A program made the translations under genes and the position numbers. From positions 1 through 40,144 of the forward strand of contig CAZEVY010000041.1 of NCBI GenBank assembly GCA_964515555.1: a stretch of DNA of 40,144 bases. The letters run 5' to 3'. Source of the stretch: CAZEVY01 sp964515555. Its GTDB lineage: Bacteria; Acidobacteriota; Terriglobia; Bryobacterales; Bryobacteraceae. Positions 15,649 to 23,241 of the stretch are shown in pieces. Numbering within the stretch: position 1 is the first letter of the stretch; each line of letters opens with the position of its first letter. The notes below the pieces were generated by a model. The model did not search any database, had not been told where the DNA came from, and was given only the letters and a program-made list of their open reading frames with translations.

Positions 15649-17421
15649 ATGATTCCCCTGCTGCTGCTGCTCGCGGCGCAGGAGCTGACGCTCTCGCGCT
15701 TCCTCGACGACCTCGCGGACCTCGATCGCCTGACGATCGTCGAGGACGCGCCCGTGCGCATGCACTCCACCTGGGACCGCACCGGCGCCAACGCCGACGG
15801 CTTCCGCCCCGAGTGGGTGAAGGCCGGCGTCTACACCATCGCCGACCTGACCGGACCCGGCGTCGTGCGGCGATTCTATTCGGCGCGGCCCGGCGGGACG
15901 CTACGCATCGCCGTCGACGGCGCGACCGTGGTCGAGATGCCGTGCGCGGATTTCTTCAGCGGCACGAAGCCGCCGTTCGTGAAGCCGACCGTCTCGCCGC
16001 TCGGCGGGGGCTTCTATTCGTACTTCCCGATTCCGTACGCCAAGTCGCTGAAGATTACGATATCGGCGGCGGGCGAAGGCGACGGCGCCTTCGGCGGATA
16101 CTACCAGGTCACCTATCAGGCGTTCTCGCCGAGGACCAGGGTGCAGTCGTTGACGAGGCGGGGCCTGGAGGCCGCGCGCGGCGAGGGAGCGCCCTCGACC
16201 CCGCCGCCCCAACAGGCCGTGTTCAATAACGTGGTCGCGCCCGGCGAGGAGGCGACGATCGCGGCGCTGGGCGGCGCGGGCGTCGTCGAGGAGCTCCGGC
16301 TGAAGATCGATCCGCCGGCGCTGCGCTCCACCCTGCTACGCATGCGATGGGACGACGACGAGAGAGACGCCGTCGATGCGCCCATCGGCGATTTCTTTGG
16401 CAACGGCTTCAGCATGGTGCCGTTCCAGACGCTGCCGCTCGGACTCGACAGCGAAGGCTACTATTCGCGCTTCCGGATGCCGTTCGCCAGGCGCGCGTCG
16501 ATCCGCATCCTCAATCAGGGCGCGAAGCCCGTCACCGTGAGCGGCCGCGTCCTGTGGCGGAGAAGGGGATCGCTCGCGGCGAACGTGGGCCGCTTCCACG
16601 CCAAGTGGAGGCGCGAGGAGACGGCCGCCGTCGAGCGGCACGAGCGCAACATCGGGGGCGCGGACAACTACTCGATCCTCGAAGCGGAGGGGCGCGGGCG
16701 CTTCATCGGCGCGACGCTGAACGTCTGGAACCGGCACATGCTGTGGTGGGGCGAGGGCGACCCGATGATCTTCGTCGACGGCGACACCTGGCCGCCCTCC
16801 ATTCACGGCACCGGGACCGAAGAGTTCTTCAACGACGCCTGGGGATTTCACGAAACCACCGAGGGCTCGCGCGACCGCGCCATCTCGCCGGTGTCGGCGG
16901 TCTTGCTGGCGGGACTCAGCTCGCCGGGGCGCTGCTTCGGGCCGAACGCGATCGTCTCGCTGCACCTGGCCGATTCCATTCCGTTCCGCGAGCGCATTCG
17001 CGTGACCATCGAGCACGGCACCGAGAACAATCTCACCAACGACTACGCCAGCGTCGCGTATTGGTACGCGCTGCCGGGCGCTCGCGACTTTTTCGTCATG
17101 CGCCCGGCGGAAGAGCGCACGGCGCCGCCCCAGGAGGAGTGGGAGCCGCTGCGCCAGGCGGCGATCCGTTCGGCCACGGCGGCGCTGCGCGCGCGGATTC
17201 GCGAGATGCGCGAGGAGATCGCGCGGCATCCGACCGACGCCGAGCGCCACCCGCGGCGGGTGCGCATCGTGCGGCAGGTGCTGCAACTGGCTCCGCAGAT
17301 CGGCATTCGCGAGGCGGACCTGGCGCGCGTGCAGTCGATGATGAACGACATGCGCCGGCGTCCGATCGGCGAGCGCGGGCCGCTCTTGGACGCGATCATC
17401 GCGGCGCTGGCGGGGATGTAA
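15649..17421 (+). CDS. DUF2961 / GH172-family glycoside hydrolase-like protein
   Basis: The 590-residue protein has a short hydrophobic start (MIPLLLLLAAQ) that may be a signal peptide. The DUF2961 pattern is clear: DLTGPGVVRRFYS near residues 69-81, a PFVKP and YSYFPIPYAKSLKI stretch, and HGTGTEEFFNDAWGFH near residue 386. Characterised DUF2961 members form family GH172, acting on alpha-fructofuranosyl or D-arabinofuranosyl linkages through two glutamates. The GTGTEE glutamate is a plausible one, but I cannot align the second with certainty. The C-terminal 90 residues are a helical Arg-rich extension. It lies 42 bp after the CehA/McbA gene; a shared transcript is likely. No good ribosome site is visible. 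Confidence 0.85.
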   Translation: MIPLLLLLAAQELTLSRFLDDLADLDRLTIVEDAPVRMHSTWDRTGANADGFRPEWVKAGVYTIADLTGPGVVRRFYSARPGGTLRIAVDGATVVEMPCADFFSGTKPPFVKPTVSPLGGGFYSYFPIPYAKSLKITISAAGEGDGAFGGYYQVTYQAFSPRTRVQSLTRRGLEAARGEGAPSTPPPQQAVFNNVVAPGEEATIAALGGAGVVEELRLKIDPPALRSTLLRMRWDDDERDAVDAPIGDFFGNGFSMVPFQTLPLGLDSEGYYSRFRMPFARRASIRILNQGAKPVTVSGRVLWRRRGSLAANVGRFHAKWRREETAAVERHERNIGGADNYSILEAEGRGRFIGATLNVWNRHMLWWGEGDPMIFVDGDTWPPSIHGTGTEEFFNDAWGFHETTEGSRDRAISPVSAVLLAGLSSPGRCFGPNAIVSLHLADSIPFRERIRVTIEHGTENNLTNDYASVAYWYALPGARDFFVMRPAEERTAPPQEEWEPLRQAAIRSATAALRARIREMREEIARHPTDAERHPRRVRIVRQVLQLAPQIGIREADLARVQSMMNDMRRRPIGERGPLLDAIIAALAGM

Positions 17422-17454
17422 GGGCCGGAGCCCGCGCCCGGCTTGAGTATGGTT

Positions 17455-17484
17455 TTGACAGTGGCTGAATGCGCTTGCTACGCT
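17455..17484 (+). promoter_or_regulatory. Probable promoter of the TonB-dependent receptor gene
   Basis: TTGACA (17455-17460) is followed after 18 bases by TACGCT (17479-17484), predicting a start near 17491 and a 30-base leader. AGGGGG at 17511-17516 is the ribosome site, 5 bases before the ATG at 17522. A second TTGACA at 17506 has no partner before the gene. Confidence 0.5.
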
Positions 17485-17521
17485 GTTGCCAGCCGCTCGT
17501 AAGGCTTGACAGGGGGTACTC

Positions 17522-20500
17522 ATGAGACTGGGATTCGGGTTGTTCCTGGCGGGGCTCGCCGCCGTTCCGTCGCCGGCGCAGACCACTTACGCGACGATCA
17601 CGGGCACGGTCACCGACCGGTCCGGCGCCGTGGTCGCCGGCGCCAGTATCGCCGCGACCCACCGCGCGAGCAACTATCGCTACACCGCGCAATCGAACGA
17701 GGCGGGCAACTATACGTTGCCGCAGTTGCGCGAAGGCGTCTACACGGTGCGCGTGCAGTCGTCCGGGTTCAAGGAATTCGTGGTACAGGACCTCCAACTG
17801 GTGGCGCTCGATAACCGCCGCGTCGACGTCAAGCTCGAAGTGGGCGCCGTGGAAACGGTGGTGGAGGTGACGGCGGGCGCGACGCTGATCGAGACGGAGA
17901 CGGCGCGCATCTCCGACTCCAAGTCGTCGCGGCAGTTGAACGCCCTGCCGCTAAACACGCGCGCGCTGTGGGACTTCGTGGGCCTGTCGCCGGGTGTCGT
18001 CCAGGCGGGCGCCGGCTCGGCCACGCGGCGATTCGCCGGATCGCGCGCCAACCAGTCGGACGCCTCCATCGACGGCATCACGCTTTCGAACCAGTTCGAC
18101 GGGACGCAGATCAGCCCGCTGACGTCGCAGATCGAGAGCTTCGAGGAGATCCGGGTTGACCTGGCAAACAACACCGCCGAGTTCGGAGGCATCGGGCAGG
18201 TCACCATCATCTCCAAAGGCGGAAGCAACCAGATTCACGGCTCGGCGGCGGACTACTACTCGACGCCGTGGTTCCGGGCGCGAAACACGTTCGCCGCGCA
18301 GCGCGGCACGGGCGTGCGTCACAACCCGGGAGCGACCATTGGCGGCCCGATCGTAATTCCGGGTGTGTACAACGGGCGCGACCGCACCTTCTTCTACTAT
18401 TCGTTCGAAACCTCGCGTGGCTCGCAGATTCTCTCGAACCTGAACTCCTCGGTGCCGATCGCGCCGTGGCGCGTGGGGGACTTCTCGGCGGAGACCACGG
18501 CGATCCGCGACCCGTTCGCCAACAACGCGCCCTTCGCCGGCGGGCGCATTCCGGCCAACCGCATCAACGCGGTGTCGTCCAAGATCCAGCAGCGGTTCTA
18601 TCCGCTGCCGAATTTCGGCAACGTCAACGCGTTCGCCACCAGCAACCACCGCGTGCAGCTCCCTCGCCCCTTCGACCCCAACACCTACTGGACGACACGG
18701 CTCGACCATCGCTTCACGGACCGGCATACGGTATACGGGCGCTACATCTGGAACCGTTCGCATTCGCGCGATTACGATAACGCGCTGCCCACCATTGGCC
18801 GGCGGTGGCAGACGCGCGACACCCGCGCCGTCAACGCCTCTTACACCGCCACGCTGCGCGCCAACCTGGTGAACGAATTCCGCTGGGGCTATGCCTACAA
18901 CGACAATCCGCGGAACGGCCCGCTCCTGGGACTGGAAGTCGTCCGCGACCTCGGGCTGACGGGCCTGTCGCCGAATCTGCCGGATATCAACGGCGTCTAC
19001 CAGGTATCGTTTTCGGGTCTCGGCATCACGACCATCACGCAGACGCCGTGGCGGCATCCGGGCTTCAAGAATTTCGCCGAGCAGTTTCAGGAGCACTTGA
19101 GCTGGTTCCGGGGCCGTCACAATTTCAAGATGGGCCTGATTCTCGGCCACACCGAGTTCGAGGACCAGAACCAGTCGGCCAACCTGTTCGGCAACGGCAG
19201 CTTTTCGAACCGCTTCACGGGTCATCCCTACGGCGACTTCCTGCTGGGCATTCCGACGACGGCGGCCCGCGCCGCGGCGACGCTGTTCACCAAGCGAACC
19301 CGCTGGAACTGGGACTTCTTCGTCACCGACGAATGGAAGGTGCGGCCCGATCTGACAATGAACATCGGCCTCCGATACGAAATCCACCCGGCGTGGACGG
19401 AAAACACCAATCTGCAAGCGAATTTCGACATCGACTCGGGTAAGATCGTGGTTCCCGACGGCGGGTTGGCGCGTGTGAGCCCGCTGATGCCGCGCGGCTA
19501 CGTCGACATCGTGGAGGCGTCGACGCTGGGCTACGACTCGCGCAAGCTGATCCGCAACGAGTACAACAACATGGCGCCGCGCATCGGGCTGGCGTGGCGG
19601 CCGTTCGGAGTGCGCACGGTGTTCCGCGGCGGCTTCGGTATCTTCTATGACATCGTGCCGCGCGCGGTCTCGGCCGCCAGCGCGCCGTTCGTCATCAACG
19701 AACCGAACTTCACCAATCCGACTCCGACTCCGACGGTGATCCTCCCGGTGGTCTTCCCGACCTCCGTCGCCGGACCCACGACCATCACGCTGCCGGGCGC
19801 CTACCGCAAGGATCTGCGCGATCCCTACTCGATGCAGTACAACCTGACCATCGAGCATCAGCGATGGGACACCGGATTTCGCGTGTCGTACATCGGCACC
19901 AACACCCGTCAGGGCGAATGGGGCTACAACATCAACCAGCCGCTTCCCGACAACCGCCTCTACGCCGACAAGACCCGCCGGTTTCCGACGTACCCGGCGA
20001 TCAACTACTTCAGCAATGGCGCGGGTCACCAGTATCATTCGTTGACGATGGAGGCCGAGCGGCGGTTCGCGCGCGGCCTGGCCTACCAGGTGTCGTGGGT
20101 GTGGGCGCGCGACATCGGCGACCTCGAGCGCGGCGAAACGCCGGAGAACGCCTACGACCGGGTGCGCGAGCGCGCCGTGTGGCTTGATATTCCGATGCAC
20201 CGGGTGACGGGCAACCTGATTTACGAACTGCCGTTCGGCAAATCGAGCCGGGGGGTGAAGCGGACGCTGCTCCACGGGTGGGAATGGAGCTCGGTGTTCA
20301 GCTTCTTCTCGGGCGAGTTCCTGACGCCGCAGTGGACGGGTACGGACCCGACCGGCACGGCCTTCACATCCTCGCGGACTCCCGCGCAGGTGACCATTCG
20401 TCCGAATCACCTCAGGGACGCCAACATTCCCACGAGTCAGCGCTCGACTGCGCGCTGGTTCGATCCCGCGGCCTTCGCGGGGCCAACGCCGGGATTCTAC

Positions 20501-20767
20501 GGTACGGCCGCCAAGGGCGTCATCAAGGGACCGGGATCGCAGATCGTCAACGCCGGGCTGGCGAAGAACTTCCTGGTCGCCGAACGCTTCCGCTTGCGGT
20601 GGGAGATGACGGCGACGAATTTTTTCAACACGCCGAACTACAACAACCCGGGCGTAAATATCTCGACCTTGGCGAGCGTGGGCGTGATCTCGGCGGCCGG
20701 CGGCGAGCAGGATCTCGATTCGGCGGGTCCGCGCGGCTTCCGCATGGGGCTGCGCCTGGATTTCTGA
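17522..20767 (+). CDS. Oar-like TonB-dependent receptor with carboxypeptidase-regulatory N-terminal domain
   Basis: This outer-membrane transporter has 1081 residues. A signal peptide (LGFGLFLAGLAAVPSPAQ) ends near residue 20. A carboxypeptidase-regulatory-like domain (ITGTVTDRSGAVVAGASIAA through VRVQSSGFKEF) spans about 23-105. A plug with LPLNTRALWDFVGLSPGV and TISKGGSNQIHGSA-like blocks follows to about 240. The remaining residues form a long beta-barrel ending in RMGLRLDF, with the terminal phenylalanine needed for barrel assembly. Such receptors are abundant in Solibacteres and are assumed to import oligosaccharides or other polymer fragments. The ligand is unknown, but the two upstream hydrolase genes suggest a shared substrate. 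It is 100 bp after the GH172 gene and has its own promoter. Confidence 0.93.
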   Translation: MRLGFGLFLAGLAAVPSPAQTTYATITGTVTDRSGAVVAGASIAATHRASNYRYTAQSNEAGNYTLPQLREGVYTVRVQSSGFKEFVVQDLQLVALDNRRVDVKLEVGAVETVVEVTAGATLIETETARISDSKSSRQLNALPLNTRALWDFVGLSPGVVQAGAGSATRRFAGSRANQSDASIDGITLSNQFDGTQISPLTSQIESFEEIRVDLANNTAEFGGIGQVTIISKGGSNQIHGSAADYYSTPWFRARNTFAAQRGTGVRHNPGATIGGPIVIPGVYNGRDRTFFYYSFETSRGSQILSNLNSSVPIAPWRVGDFSAETTAIRDPFANNAPFAGGRIPANRINAVSSKIQQRFYPLPNFGNVNAFATSNHRVQLPRPFDPNTYWTTRLDHRFTDRHTVYGRYIWNRSHSRDYDNALPTIGRRWQTRDTRAVNASYTATLRANLVNEFRWGYAYNDNPRNGPLLGLEVVRDLGLTGLSPNLPDINGVYQVSFSGLGITTITQTPWRHPGFKNFAEQFQEHLSWFRGRHNFKMGLILGHTEFEDQNQSANLFGNGSFSNRFTGHPYGDFLLGIPTTAARAAATLFTKRTRWNWDFFVTDEWKVRPDLTMNIGLRYEIHPAWTENTNLQANFDIDSGKIVVPDGGLARVSPLMPRGYVDIVEASTLGYDSRKLIRNEYNNMAPRIGLAWRPFGVRTVFRGGFGIFYDIVPRAVSAASAPFVINEPNFTNPTPTPTVILPVVFPTSVAGPTTITLPGAYRKDLRDPYSMQYNLTIEHQRWDTGFRVSYIGTNTRQGEWGYNINQPLPDNRLYADKTRRFPTYPAINYFSNGAGHQYHSLTMEAERRFARGLAYQVSWVWARDIGDLERGETPENAYDRVRERAVWLDIPMHRVTGNLIYELPFGKSSRGVKRTLLHGWEWSSVFSFFSGEFLTPQWTGTDPTGTAFTSSRTPAQVTIRPNHLRDANIPTSQRSTARWFDPAAFAGPTPGFYGTAAKGVIKGPGSQIVNAGLAKNFLVAERFRLRWEMTATNFFNTPNYNNPGVNISTLASVGVISAAGGEQDLDSAGPRGFRMGLRLDF

Positions 20768-20820
20768 GCACTGCCGTGCGGCATCCGCCTCCGGCGACCA
20801 GACTGCACGTCATGAGATTC

Positions 20821-20846
20821 CAGGGAACGTTCTCGCATGTTCCCTG
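20821..20846. terminator. Hairpin between convergent genes, candidate bidirectional terminator
   Basis: CAGGGAAC (20821-20828) pairs with GTTCCCTG (20839-20846) around a 10-base loop. It lies between the receptor stop (20767) and the PQQ-propeller stop (20881), which face each other. No clear T-run follows on either strand, so it may stall polymerase or protect transcript ends without being a classical intrinsic terminator. Confidence 0.5.
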
Positions 20847-20880
20847 AAAGGACGTCGCCGGCCGAACTGCCCTGAAGCCG

Positions 20881-22200
20881 TCAGCGCGCGAGCGAGGCGG
20901 CCAGAATCTCCTCGTCGTTCCGCACGTAGATGTGGCGGTTCGCGTACGCCGGATGCGACCAGTGCACGGCGCCCGCCTCGCGCCGATTCCCCGGATTCGA
21001 CGTCGGCTTGATGAGCGGCGTGCGCGACACCTCGCGATACCCTTCGGGCGACAGGCGCGCGACGATCAGCTCGCCGCGATCGTTATTGATAAAGTAGCGG
21101 CCGCCGTTGCGCACCAGCAGCCCCGAGGCCCAGCGCGCGCGCTCCCGCGCCGGCTCGAGCGACTCCCAGACGCGGTCGCCGGTGCGCGCGTTGAGACACC
21201 GGAACTGGCCGTAGCTGTCGAAGCCGTAGATGTAGTCCCCGTCGATCGCCGGCGTCGAGAAGATGGAGTGGATCTTGTCGGTCTCGATCTCGCTCTCGCT
21301 CGACCCCTTCCACAGCATGGCCGCGGTGGGCGATTCGGCGCCGAGCGCGAGCATCATCGGCCCGTTGTAGAAGGCCGTCACGAACAGACGTCCGCCGGCG
21401 AAGACGGGCGTGGCGGCGTTGAGTCCCATGCGAATCGGGAAGGGCTGCTGCCAGTGAATCTTTCCGGTCGCGGGATCGAGCGAGACTACCGCCTCCGGGT
21501 TCCAGTAGATCAACTGCCGCACGCCGCCCGCCTCGACGATGACCGGCGGCGAGTAGCCCGGCTCGCTCTTCTCGCTCGAGAGCGCGCGCCACAGCTCCTT
21601 GCCGGTCAGCTTGTCCAAGGCGACGATCTTGGCGTCCGGCCTCCCGCCCACCACCGCGATCAGCCGCGGGCCGTCGGCCAGCGGCGCGGCGACCATGCCC
21701 CACACCGGGACTTCGGCGCCGTAATCCTTTACGTAATCCTTTCGCCAGAGGACTTCGCCGGTCGACGCGCTGAGACACGCCAGCTCGCCCTTGCCGCCCT
21801 GCACGTAGACGCGATCGCCGTCGACGGTCGGCGTGGCGCGCGGTCCGGTGGCGTAGAGGCGCATGAGGCCCGTGTAGTCGGCGGTCCACTCGCGCGTCCA
21901 GAGGACTTTGCCGGTCTTCTCGTCGAGGGCCAGGGCGCGTTCGACGCCGCGGGGATTATCGCCGGCCTGGAAATCGGCGACGAAGACGCGCCCGCCCGCG
22001 ACCGCGGGACCGGCGTATCCGGTTCGCAGCGGCGCGCGCCAGGCGACCTTCAAGCCGCCCGCCGGGAAGGTTTCGACGATGCCGGTTTCGGTCCATTCGC
22101 CGCGGCGTCCCTTGCCGCGCCATTCGGGCCAGTCCTCGGCGAGGAGGGAAGAGGCGGACGGCGGGATGATGAGGAGCGCGAGGCCGAGGCCTCTACGCAC
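20881..22200 (-). CDS. Exported PQQ-type beta-propeller repeat protein (BamB-like)
   Basis: The GTG at 22200 lies 8 bp inside the end of the DUF3500 gene, and MRRGLGLALLIIPPSASSLLA is a signal peptide, so this start fits. The protein has 439 residues. After WPEWRGKG it shows repeated propeller blades with ALDEKTGKVLWTREW, LSASTGEVLWRKDY, ALDKLTGKELWRA and LDPATGKIHWQQPF, the PQQ-like repeat pattern. Such proteins are mostly scaffold propellers in the periplasm; cofactor binding cannot be judged from this sequence. It is translationally coupled to the DUF3500 gene. The propeller resembles those common in Acidobacteriota and Planctomycetota, whose targets are unknown. Confidence 0.87.
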   Translation of the reverse strand: MRRGLGLALLIIPPSASSLLAEDWPEWRGKGRRGEWTETGIVETFPAGGLKVAWRAPLRTGYAGPAVAGGRVFVADFQAGDNPRGVERALALDEKTGKVLWTREWTADYTGLMRLYATGPRATPTVDGDRVYVQGGKGELACLSASTGEVLWRKDYVKDYGAEVPVWGMVAAPLADGPRLIAVVGGRPDAKIVALDKLTGKELWRALSSEKSEPGYSPPVIVEAGGVRQLIYWNPEAVVSLDPATGKIHWQQPFPIRMGLNAATPVFAGGRLFVTAFYNGPMMLALGAESPTAAMLWKGSSESEIETDKIHSIFSTPAIDGDYIYGFDSYGQFRCLNARTGDRVWESLEPARERARWASGLLVRNGGRYFINNDRGELIVARLSPEGYREVSRTPLIKPTSNPGNRREAGAVHWSHPAYANRHIYVRNDEEILAASLAR

Positions 22201-23173
22201 GAATGTTCACCCAGACGTGCACGTGCGGGTGGCCGCGGAAATACCAGATCATGTTGGGACTCTCGAGCTGCCACACGTCCCAGACGCCGTCGTTGCCGAG
22301 GTCGAGCGATTTGTAGAAGCTCATGTGCATGGAAGCGACGCCCCCCTGCGCGCGGATGAGCTTGATGGCTTCGTCGACGTCCTTCTGGCGATAGGGAAGG
22401 AGCAGATCGGCCATCACCTTTTCGACAAGCTGGCGCTGGTCGCGCGACATGTCGGCGACCGGAAGCCCGGCCTGCTCGCCCTTGGCGCCGAGGCGCACGG
22501 TCTCGTTGGATTTCTCGGCGCGCGGCTCGCCGGCGACGAGCGCCATCTCGCGCTGCTTGCCGGTGAGCGACTGGAAGACCTCGTTGGCGCGCTTGCCCTG
22601 GTACCAGTAGACGTTGCCGGGATGGTCGGCCGGCTCGGTGCCGCTGGGACCGGACTGGTGGCCGTAGAAGATGGGTCCGCCGAAGGCGGCGCCGGGGACC
22701 GAATCGCCGTCGCAGCGGACGGTGCAATGGCGTCCGGATAAAACAAACTCGAAGGATTTTGTTTTGGGCTCGCCGAACAGCGCCACCGAGTAGTTGCCCA
22801 GGCCTCCGGCGTCCTCCTGGAGCTGTCCCATGACGGTGCCGGCGAACTCGGGCTTGTAGAGGCCGCGGAAGATCTCGCCGACCATGGCCTGCTGGTCCGG
22901 CGTGAAGAACTCGGAGATCTTGAACGGCGTGATGCGCCAGTTGGCGTCGACCTTGGAGCGCAGGGCGTGATCGAACGGGAAGCAGATCTTCTGCTTCTGC
23001 GTCTCGTTGAGGCTGTTGAAGAGGTTCGCGACGAGGGTCTCGGAATCCGCCGACGGCGCGGCGCTGAGAGCGGCGCTCCCCGCGAGTCCGGCGGCGGCGA
23101 CGGTTCGGAGAAACTCGCGGCGGTCGAGGGTCGTGAGTGTTTCGCGCTCGGGTCCGCAATCGGGGCAGTTCAT
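22193..23173 (-). CDS. Tat-exported DUF3500 protein
   Basis: The protein has 326 residues. GAGGAGG lies 7 bases before the ATG at 23173. The N-terminus opens with a CPDCG pair, then the twin-arginine motif DRREFLRTVAAAGLAG, indicating export in a folded state. The body matches DUF3500 as I remember it: LVANLFNSLNETQKQKICF near the start, RHCTVRCDG and FGGPIFYGHQ in the centre, and a C-terminal FRGHPHVHVWVNI block rich in histidines that could bind metal. Function is unknown. The stop overlaps the following propeller gene by 8 bp, so the two are expressed together and probably meet in the periplasm. Confidence 0.85.
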   Translation of the reverse strand: MNCPDCGPERETLTTLDRREFLRTVAAAGLAGSAALSAAPSADSETLVANLFNSLNETQKQKICFPFDHALRSKVDANWRITPFKISEFFTPDQQAMVGEIFRGLYKPEFAGTVMGQLQEDAGGLGNYSVALFGEPKTKSFEFVLSGRHCTVRCDGDSVPGAAFGGPIFYGHQSGPSGTEPADHPGNVYWYQGKRANEVFQSLTGKQREMALVAGEPRAEKSNETVRLGAKGEQAGLPVADMSRDQRQLVEKVMADLLLPYRQKDVDEAIKLIRAQGGVASMHMSFYKSLDLGNDGVWDVWQLESPNMIWYFRGHPHVHVWVNIRA

Positions 23174-23211
23174 GATGTGGCCTCCTCTGTCTGGGGTTCT
23201 TTATCGCACGT

Positions 23212-23234
23212 CCGGGCATCGGAAGCAAGCCCGG
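23212..23234 (-). terminator. Weak hairpin after the Ser/Thr kinase gene
   Basis: CCGGGC (23212-23217) pairs with GCCCGG (23229-23234) around an 11-base loop, 8 bp after the kinase stop and ahead of the DUF3500 gene. No T-run follows, so termination is uncertain. Confidence 0.3.
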
Positions 23235-23241
23235 CGGGGAT

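Noticed and set aside
17951..20410. 819-codon minus-strand frame opposite the TonB-dependent receptor
   Set aside because: Arg/Val-rich shadow of a gene with certain assignment.
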